In this document: piece after piece, positions 57,169-64,000 of the stretch
How the letters are laid out: every line of letters starts with the position of its first letter
How positions within the stretch are numbered: the first letter of the stretch is position 1
DNA from: Streptomyces sp. 35G-GA-8
Lineage (GTDB): Bacteria > Actinomycetota > Actinomycetes > Streptomycetales > Streptomycetaceae
Length of the DNA stretch: 64,000 nt
NCBI RefSeq assembly: GCF_023534745.1
Contig: NZ_JAMHJQ010000002.1
Coordinates: 411,938-475,937 of the forward strand
Direction: 5' to 3'
Made by a program: the position numbers and the translations under genes
The notes under the pieces: generated by a model
Seen by the model: only the letters and a program-made list of their open reading frames with translations
What the model was told of the DNA's origin: nothing
The model's database searches: none

Positions 57169-57852
57169 ATGAAGCTTCTGACCGTGAATGTGGGGCGGCC
57201 GACGGCCGTGGAGTACACGGACGCCCCGGGCGGGTTCACCGGGATCGACAAGCGTCCGACCGACGGTCCGGTCCGGGTGTCGGATCCCGGGTCCAAGGGC
57301 GAGGGCGGCAGCGGCGTCGCCGGTGACACGGTCTGCGATCTGCGCCATCACGGCGGCTCCGACCAGGCGGTGTACGCGTTCGCCAGGGAGGATCTGGACT
57401 TCTGGGAGCGGGAGTTGGGACGGCCGCTGGCCAATGGCGCCTTCGGGGAGAATCTCACCACGTCCGGCGTGGACATCATGGGCGCCAGGATCGGCGAGCG
57501 CTGGCGTATCGGCTCCGAGGTGGTGCTGGAGACGACGAGCGGGCGGATTCCGTGCCGTACGTTCCAGGGCTGGCTCGGCGAGAAGGGCTGGGTGCGGCGG
57601 TTCACCGGGCAGGCCGTGACCGGTGCGTATCTGCGCGTCATCACCCCAGGCGAGATCCGCGCGGGCGATCCGATCGAGATCGTCCACCGGCCGGACCATG
57701 AGGTGACGGTCTCCCTGGCCTTCCGCGCCGTCACCACCGAGCGCGAGCTGCTGCCACGGGTTCTCGCCGCCGGTGAGGCCCTGCACGCCGAGGAGTTGAG
57801 GACTGCGCGGGAGTACGTCGAGAAATACACCACGGAGAACGCCGCGAAGTAA
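57169..57852 (+). CDS. MOSC-domain protein (YiiM type)
   Basis: 227 residues. N-terminal beta part LLTVNVGRPTAVEYTD, HHGGSDQAVYAF, FGENLTTSG and PCRTFQ are the hallmarks of stand-alone MOSC proteins of the YiiM kind, related to the C-terminal domain of molybdenum cofactor sulfurase. The conserved Cys in RIPCRTF is present. The 81 bases separating it from the LysR gene are a likely shared operator region. Substrate unknown; YiiM in E. coli acts on N-hydroxylated bases. Confidence 0.88.
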   Translation: MKLLTVNVGRPTAVEYTDAPGGFTGIDKRPTDGPVRVSDPGSKGEGGSGVAGDTVCDLRHHGGSDQAVYAFAREDLDFWERELGRPLANGAFGENLTTSGVDIMGARIGERWRIGSEVVLETTSGRIPCRTFQGWLGEKGWVRRFTGQAVTGAYLRVITPGEIRAGDPIEIVHRPDHEVTVSLAFRAVTTERELLPRVLAAGEALHAEELRTAREYVEKYTTENAAK

Positions 57853-57905
57853 CCCATTCCCGGGCGTCGCCGGGTCCGCCCGCGCAGGCACTAACGTGCC
57901 TGCGT

Positions 57906-58679
57906 ATGACGACTGCTCTGATTACCGGCGCGACAGCGGGGATCGGCGCCGCCTTCGCTCGGCGGCTGGCCTCGGACGGACACAATCTCGTCCTGGTGGC
58001 CCGCGACACCGAGCGTTTGCGGGCCCAGGCCACCGAACTGCACGACCGGCACGGCATTGAAGCCGAGGTGCTGACCGCCGACCTCTCCACCGACCACGGG
58101 ATCGCCTCGGTGGAGAAGCGGCTCTCGGACCGCAAGCAGCCGGTCGATCTGCTGGTCAACAACGCGGGGTTCGGCAACAAGGGACGATTCCTCGATGTCT
58201 CGATGGCCGACGAACTGACCATGCTGAAGGTGCACTGCGAGGCGGTGCTGCGGCTGACCTCGGCGGCGGTCCCCGGGATGAAGGCGCGCGGCCGGGGCGG
58301 GGTCGTCAATGTGGCGTCGGTGGCGGCGTTCGTACCGCGCGGGACATACGGCGCCTCGAAGGCCTGGGTCGTGCAGTTCACCCAGGGCGTGGCGCGGGAT
58401 CTGGCCGGGTCGGGCGTACGGCTGATGGCGCTGTGCCCCGGTTTCGTGCGGACCGAGTTCCATGAGCGGGCCGGGATGGGCACGGACAACATCCCGGGCT
58501 GGATGTGGCTGGACGCGGACAAGCTGGTGGCCGCCGCGCTGGCGGACCTGGCGCGCGGCAAGACCGTGTCCGTACCGGATCCGCGCTACAAGGCGATGAT
58601 GGGAGCGGTGAAGCTGGCCCCGCGCGGGCTGCTCGGCGGGATCACCTCGAAGACCGGCCGCAAGTACGGCCCGCGGTAA
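57906..58679 (+). CDS. Short-chain dehydrogenase/reductase
   Basis: 257 residues. Cofactor motif TGATAGIG (8-15), LLVNNAGFG, catalytic Ser in NVASVAAF and Tyr-x-x-x-Lys in YGASKAW; PGFVRTEF ends the core. ARD after the second strand (LVLVARDTERL) suggests NADP preference. A TAACGT -10-like sequence 10 bases before the ATG suggests a leaderless mRNA. Substrate not predictable. Confidence 0.9.
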   Translation: MTTALITGATAGIGAAFARRLASDGHNLVLVARDTERLRAQATELHDRHGIEAEVLTADLSTDHGIASVEKRLSDRKQPVDLLVNNAGFGNKGRFLDVSMADELTMLKVHCEAVLRLTSAAVPGMKARGRGGVVNVASVAAFVPRGTYGASKAWVVQFTQGVARDLAGSGVRLMALCPGFVRTEFHERAGMGTDNIPGWMWLDADKLVAAALADLARGKTVSVPDPRYKAMMGAVKLAPRGLLGGITSKTGRKYGPR

Positions 58680-58690
58680 GCGATCACGCA

Positions 58691-58729
58691 CGAGGCCCGG
58701 TACCCCCGTGGAGGGATACCGGGCCTCGG
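58691..58729. terminator. Bidirectional terminator, SDR / groEL
   Basis: CGAGGCCCGGTA (58691-58702) pairs with TACCGGGCCTCG (58717-58728), around a CCCCCGTGGAGGGA loop. Convergent genes on both sides. Confidence 0.88.
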
Positions 58730-58774
58730 TGCGTTCGTCCGGCCGGACGCCGGACGGCTACGCGCCTCGCGACA

Positions 58775-60418
<1,644 letters not shown>

Positions 60419-60492
60419 TCAATGAACCGCGCCCCTGTCCGCCCGGCTGTCGCAGGGTGGCCAGGGGCGCGGTCCACAAGCAATTAGGTGAA

Positions 60493-60801
60493 TTACTTCT
60501 CGATGATCGCGAGAACGTCGCGAGCCGAGAGGACGAGGTACTCCTCGCCGCTGTACTTCACTTCGGTGCCGCCGTACTTGCTGTACAGAACGACATCGCC
60601 GACGGAGACGTCGAGCGGAAGCCGCTCGCCGTTCTCGAATCGGCCCGGGCCCACGGCCAGGACGACGCCCTCCTGGGGCTTCTCCTTGGCGGTGTCCGGG
60701 ATAACCAGGCCAGAGGCCGTGGTCTGCTCGGCGTCGAGCGGCTGGACCACGATGCGGTCCTCAAGCGGCTTGATGGCAACCTTGGTGCTGGCGGTCGTCA
60801 C
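60493..60801 (-). CDS. groES: 10 kDa co-chaperonin GroES
   Basis: 102 residues with [18 protein letters not shown], the mobile loop ([16 protein letters not shown]) and [17 protein letters not shown], standard GroES. GTG start with GGGGGAGG upstream. It caps GroEL during folding. First gene of the operon; two CIRCE operators lie 100-175 bases upstream. Confidence 0.97.
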   Translation of the reverse strand: MTTASTKVAIKPLEDRIVVQPLDAEQTTASGLVIPDTAKEKPQEGVVLAVGPGRFENGERLPLDVSVGDVVLYSKYGGTEVKYSGEEYLVLSARDVLAIIEK

Positions 60802-60900
60802 GATCCGACCTCCCCCTTCGGAGATCTCACGGGGTTAACTGTCTGAGGGTGGCGACCGAATAGATCCGTCGTCGCGGGTGCCGGACCTGTCAGTCGCGCT

Positions 60901-60927
60901 TTGGCACTCTCCAGTGGGGAGTGCCAG
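60901..60927. promoter_or_regulatory. CIRCE operator 1 (HrcA site)
   Basis: TTGGCACTC, 9 bases, GAGTGCCAG; consensus is TTAGCACTC-N9-GAGTGCTAA. It lies at the expected transcription start of groES-groEL. Confidence 0.93.
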
Positions 60928-60932
60928 ACCCG

Positions 60933-60962
60933 AGACTATGACCGGGATTAGCACTCGGTCAA
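60933..60962 (-). promoter_or_regulatory. groES-groEL promoter
   Basis: On the minus strand TTGACC (60957-60962), 18 bases, TAGTCT (60933-60938): a vegetative-type promoter whose -35/spacer is covered by CIRCE 2. Confidence 0.8.
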
Positions 60963-60974
60963 GCGGAGTGCCAA
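60948..60974. promoter_or_regulatory. CIRCE operator 2 (HrcA site)
   Basis: TTAGCACTC, 9 bases, GAGTGCCAA, near-perfect to consensus. It overlaps the promoter, so HrcA binding should block transcription and heat shock should relieve it. Confidence 0.95.
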
Positions 60975-61033
60975 TGAGCGCGGTCGTGGCGGATCTTTCC
61001 CGGACGGAGAAGCGGCTCCCGGGCCGGGGTTCC

Positions 61034-61495
61034 TCACGGGTCGGGCAGGACCGAAGGGCAGTGCCGCAGCGGTGGCGACGGCGGCAAAGGGTTGGAGAAC
61101 GGCGGGGACGGCGGGAACGGCGGCGAAGGCGGTGGCGCGGGCGACATCTCGTGCAGCCCGCAGACGGGGCGTACGGGAGCGCCTGCGGCGGACGGGGACG
61201 AGGACGGGGGCACGGGCATCGCCCCCGCTCCCGAACTCGCTCCCGAACCCGGACCCGGCGCGGCCGAGCCGGCCCCCGCTCCCTGCCCCGCCTTCGATCC
61301 AGGTCCGGGACCCGGTAGCGGCACAGGCACCGAGGGCGTGACCGAGTCATGCGGATTCACCCGCTGCGCCGCCTTGCGGCCGAGTCGCTCGATCGGGTCC
61401 ATCGGGTCCATCGCGCCGGACGACTGCGCGCAGCCGGCCGCGAGGAGCGCACCGGCTGCCAGCACCCCGGCCAGCAGCCGGTGCGCGGGTCTCAT
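61034..61495 (-). CDS. Small Pro/Ser-rich lipoprotein coupled to the deacetylase
   Basis: 153 residues. A signal peptide (RPAHRLLAGVLAAGALLAAGC) ends in a lipobox Cys; the rest is low-complexity Pro/Gly/Ser with no recognised domain (PLPGPGPGSKAGQGAGAG, PSPPFPPSPPFSNPLPPSPP). Its ATG overlaps the TGA of the deacetylase gene (ATGA at 61492-61495), which supports translation. The C-terminal part is so repetitive that the exact end is less certain. Confidence 0.65.
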   Translation of the reverse strand: MRPAHRLLAGVLAAGALLAAGCAQSSGAMDPMDPIERLGRKAAQRVNPHDSVTPSVPVPLPGPGPGSKAGQGAGAGSAAPGPGSGASSGAGAMPVPPSSSPSAAGAPVRPVCGLHEMSPAPPPSPPFPPSPPFSNPLPPSPPLRHCPSVLPDP

Positions 61496-62499
61496 ACGTA
61501 GTCCTCCAGCCGGCCCACGGCGTATCCCTTGTCGGTGACGACCTTCATCACATGGCGGATCATGTCGGGCATCGAGCCCTTCCACTCGTCCCGTCCGCGG
61601 AAGTGGGTCAGGATGATGTCGCCGGGGTGCATGTCCCGGTCCCACTCGCGCCACTCCATGTGGTCGGGGAACGCCTCGGACGCCCAGATCGGCGCGGCCT
61701 TGATCCCGCACTCCTTCGCGGCGCGCAGCGTGTCGGCGTTGTAGTTGCCGTACGGCGGCCGGAAGAGCGTGGGCCGCTTCCCGTAGTTCCTCTCCAGCAG
61801 GTCCTGCTGGCCGCAGATCTCCCGCTTCTGCTCCTCGTACGACAGCCCCGGCATGTAGGGGTGGTTGAGGGTGTGGTTCTGGATGGCGACCCCGCGGTCC
61901 CGCATCTGCCCGAAGTAGCCGTAGTTGTTGTTGATGACGTAATCGCTGAGGAAGGCGGTGTAGGGGATCTTCAGTTCGCTCATCATCCGCAGCAGTTCGG
62001 GGTCCTTCTCGGAACCGTCGTCCATCGTCAGGAAGACGACCTTCTTGCCGTCGACCGGAACGGTGGTGAACAGCGGCGGCAGATCCTCGCCACCCTCGAC
62101 CTCGAAGCCCTCACGGGTGCTGATCTCCGGCTTGACAGCGGGCGGCCTGGGCGCGGCCAGGGGGGTGCTCTCAAGCCCCCACTTCTTCGCGGCGACGGCG
62201 CGCTCGGCCTGGACGCGGCGTACGTTCTCGGGGGAGTAGAGCGCGTCCAGTTCGGCCGCCGTCTGCTCGCCCGGCACCCCGGGGGCGGCGGCGGGCTGGC
62301 CCGGCTTGCCTGCGGCGGGCGTGCCGGGCGCGGGCTTCACCGGTTCGGCGGAGCGGTCGGTACATCCCGAGCCGAGGGCTGCGACCAGCAGCGCGGCCAG
62401 AACCGTACGGCCGCGCCATCGCCTGGTTTCCCGCCTCGTTACCGGTGCGCGATATGCGGCCTGTGTGGACATCTCTTCTTTTTGTCGTACTAGCTGCAT
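61492..62499 (-). CDS. Polysaccharide deacetylase lipoprotein (NodB family)
   Basis: 335 residues. A signal peptide with lipobox LGSGC, a Pro/Ala linker and a carbohydrate esterase 4 domain. Motif 1 is TMDDGSE (usual TFDDG), motif 2 NHTLNHP supplies the two metal His, motif 3 is RPPYGNYN, and ILTHFRG may hold the last His. It likely removes acetyl groups from peptidoglycan or another glycan at the cell surface. The ATG at 62497-62499 has AGGA about 10 bases upstream; the ATG at 62470-62472 is an alternative. Followed by a coupled lipoprotein gene. Confidence 0.87.
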   Translation of the reverse strand: MQLVRQKEEMSTQAAYRAPVTRRETRRWRGRTVLAALLVAALGSGCTDRSAEPVKPAPGTPAAGKPGQPAAAPGVPGEQTAAELDALYSPENVRRVQAERAVAAKKWGLESTPLAAPRPPAVKPEISTREGFEVEGGEDLPPLFTTVPVDGKKVVFLTMDDGSEKDPELLRMMSELKIPYTAFLSDYVINNNYGYFGQMRDRGVAIQNHTLNHPYMPGLSYEEQKREICGQQDLLERNYGKRPTLFRPPYGNYNADTLRAAKECGIKAAPIWASEAFPDHMEWREWDRDMHPGDIILTHFRGRDEWKGSMPDMIRHVMKVVTDKGYAVGRLEDYV

Positions 62500-62582
62500 G
62501 GCGTCGCATCCTGTCAGCGCGCGGAGCCCGCGAGCACCCGACACCGCCGCCCCGACGTGTACCGTCCCCCGGCTGGCCCACA

Positions 62583-63896
62583 ATGGGGCGGGTGACCGAC
62601 CGCGCCTCCTCCCCCGCCGCCTCGCCCCCTCCCGGACCGGCTGCTGCCACGCCGCTCCTCGCGCCCCTCCTCTCCGCCGAGGGGCAGGCGCTGCTCGCCG
62701 AGTTGCGCGACCACGACCCGGCTCAGGAACTCGCCCTCGCCACCCGGCTGCGCCGTGAGCACCCGGCCGAGCTGGTGTCGGCGGCGCTGGCGCAGGCGCG
62801 GCTGCGCCAGCGCGGGGTGGCGAAGTTCGGCGCGGCCGACGCGTACCGCATGTACTTCACGCCGAACGGCGTCGAACAGGCCACGCGCGGCAGCGTCGCC
62901 GCCCACCGGGCCGCCCGGTTCCGCGCCCTCGCAGCGGACTCCGGGGACTCCAGGGACTCCGGGGACTCCAGGGTCACGGACCTCTGCTGCGGCATCGGCG
63001 GTGACGCGATCGAACTGGCCCGCGCGGGACTCGCCGTGACGGCGGTCGATCTCGACCCGCTGACCTGCGAGATCGCCCTCACCAATGTGCGCACCCTGGC
63101 ACCGGAAGGGCCGCCCGTGACGGTGACCAGGGCGGATGTCCTGGAGTACGACACGACCGGGGCCGACGCCCTCTTCATCGACCCCGCACGGCGCGGCGGG
63201 CGGGGCAGGATCTTCGATCCGGAGGCGTACTCACCGCCGCTGTCCTGGGCCGTCGACGCGGTACGGCGGGTCGGCGCGGGCGCGGTCAAGATCGCGCCCG
63301 GCATTCCGCACGAACTGATCCCCGACGACTTCGAGGTCGAGTGGATCTCGGACGGCGGCGATGTGAAGGAAGCGGTGCTCTGGCACCGGCGCGAGGGCGG
63401 ACAGGCGCCCCTGGGCGAGCGCGGGCACGATGCCCCGGAGGCCGTCGTCCCCGGTGCGCGCCGCGCCACCCTCCTGCCGTCCGGCGCCACCCTCACCGGC
63501 CGCGGACTCCCCGATCCGCCCGTCCGCCCCCTCGGCCGTTATCTGTACGAGCCGGACGGCGCCGTCATCCGCGCGCATCTGGTCGCCGAGGTCGCCGAGG
63601 ACCTGGACGGCGGACTGCTCGACGAGACGATCGCCTACATCACGGCCGACGAACCGCGCCCGACACCGTTCGCCACCGCATACGAGATCACCGACCAACT
63701 CCCCTTCGGGCTCAAGAAGCTGAAGGCCCTGCTGCGCGAACGCGAGGTCGGCGTGCTGACCGTGAAGAAGCGCGGCTCGGCGGTGGAACCGGAGGAGTTG
63801 CGCCGGCGGCTCAAACTCAAGGGCCCCCACGCGGCCACGGTCTTCCTCACCAGGGTCGCGGGCGCCCCCACGATGCTCATCGGCCATCCGGTGTAA
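62583..63896 (+). CDS. SAM-dependent methyltransferase with THUMP-like domain
   Basis: 437 residues. Rossmann methyltransferase core with VTDLCCGIGGDAIELARAG (motif I) and ALFIDPARRGGRGRIFD (acid-Pro motif DPAR, seen in RNA-modifying enzymes), then a C-terminal THUMP-like region ending KGPHAATVFLTRVAG. Likely acts on RNA, but the target is unknown. A micro-repeat DSGDSRDSGDSR interrupts the region before motif I. The ATG at 62583 and a GTG at 62592 are both possible starts. Divergent from the deacetylase. Confidence 0.85.
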   Translation: MGRVTDRASSPAASPPPGPAAATPLLAPLLSAEGQALLAELRDHDPAQELALATRLRREHPAELVSAALAQARLRQRGVAKFGAADAYRMYFTPNGVEQATRGSVAAHRAARFRALAADSGDSRDSGDSRVTDLCCGIGGDAIELARAGLAVTAVDLDPLTCEIALTNVRTLAPEGPPVTVTRADVLEYDTTGADALFIDPARRGGRGRIFDPEAYSPPLSWAVDAVRRVGAGAVKIAPGIPHELIPDDFEVEWISDGGDVKEAVLWHRREGGQAPLGERGHDAPEAVVPGARRATLLPSGATLTGRGLPDPPVRPLGRYLYEPDGAVIRAHLVAEVAEDLDGGLLDETIAYITADEPRPTPFATAYEITDQLPFGLKKLKALLREREVGVLTVKKRGSAVEPEELRRRLKLKGPHAATVFLTRVAGAPTMLIGHPV

Positions 63897-63960
63897 CGGG
63901 CCCGGAGCGGGGCCAGTTGACGGCGGGGCCAGTTGACGGCGGGAAGGACGAGCGGTCCGA

Positions 63961-64000
63961 TCAGTCCAGGTCGGTCAGCTCGTCCGCGTAGATCTGTGAC
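63961..64000 (-). CDS. 3' end of an incomplete gene
   Basis: On the minus strand one frame ends SQIYADELTDLD then TGA (stop at 63961-63963). The plausible acidic C-terminus and stop suggest the end of a gene whose body lies beyond the window. Too short to identify. Confidence 0.5.
   Translation of the reverse strand, partial: SQIYADELTDLD

Noticed and set aside
56197-57891. LysR gene extended to 564 codons
   Set aside because: The extension is antisense to the MOSC gene; the GTG at 57085-57087 begins the helix-turn-helix domain properly.

Overview
The window is GC-rich actinobacterial chromosome, almost certainly Streptomyces. Codon third positions are nearly all G or C, GTG starts are common, and it carries bldM, whiD, a ShbA-type sigma factor, an icmB-like B12 protein and a His-tailed GroEL next to GroES. 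Gene order looks like conserved Streptomyces core chromosome rather than an island; the only mobile traces are two short palindromic elements.

Layout. 1-2.1 kb: sucCD on the minus strand. 2.4-11.1 kb: a two-armed locus. On the minus strand are a MoxR-type AAA+ ATPase, a DUF5682-like protein and a VWA protein, joined by 4-base stop/start overlaps. Divergent on the plus strand are a SWIM zinc-finger protein and a DUF5691-like protein. A small MmpS-like lipoprotein gene lies between the arms. Both arms, and pcrA at 17.6 kb, have a promoter matching the RecA-independent DNA-damage motif TTGTCRGTG-N8-TANNNT. This ties a poorly described five-gene system to the actinobacterial (PafBC-type) damage response, and it is the most interesting part of the window. 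11-23 kb: icmB, a lipase, and a cell-wall hydrolase group (M23 peptidase, two NlpC/P60 proteins, a PGRP-type amidase) around pcrA. One NlpC/P60 gene has a c-di-AMP (ydaO-type) riboswitch whose 3' edge is interrupted by a MITE-like element.

23-28 kb: a LuxR-type response regulator and PspC-fused histidine kinase, divergent from a second PspC protein, with a DoxX-like gene. 28-33 kb: a membrane protein, guaA, and a chorismate mutase gene behind a Phe/Tyr-codon leader peptide and attenuator, then an LAETG sortase substrate. 33-37 kb: GMC oxidoreductase and aldehyde dehydrogenase. 37-46 kb: four Ser/Thr-kinase-family membrane proteins in tandem. One is a pseudokinase with about 430 residues inserted where the activation loop should be. 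46-50 kb: a serine-hydrolase remnant, glpD, and a UDP-sugar-dehydrogenase-like protein lacking two catalytic residues.

50-57 kb: guaB3, guaB, the ShbA-like sigma factor, bldM (with a perfect sigma-BldN promoter) and whiD. 57-64 kb: a LysR/MOSC pair, an SDR, groEL-groES under two CIRCE operators, a lipoprotein coupled to a polysaccharide deacetylase, a THUMP-like methyltransferase, and the last codons of an incomplete gene at the right edge. No rRNA, tRNA, CRISPR array or intact transposase was recognised.
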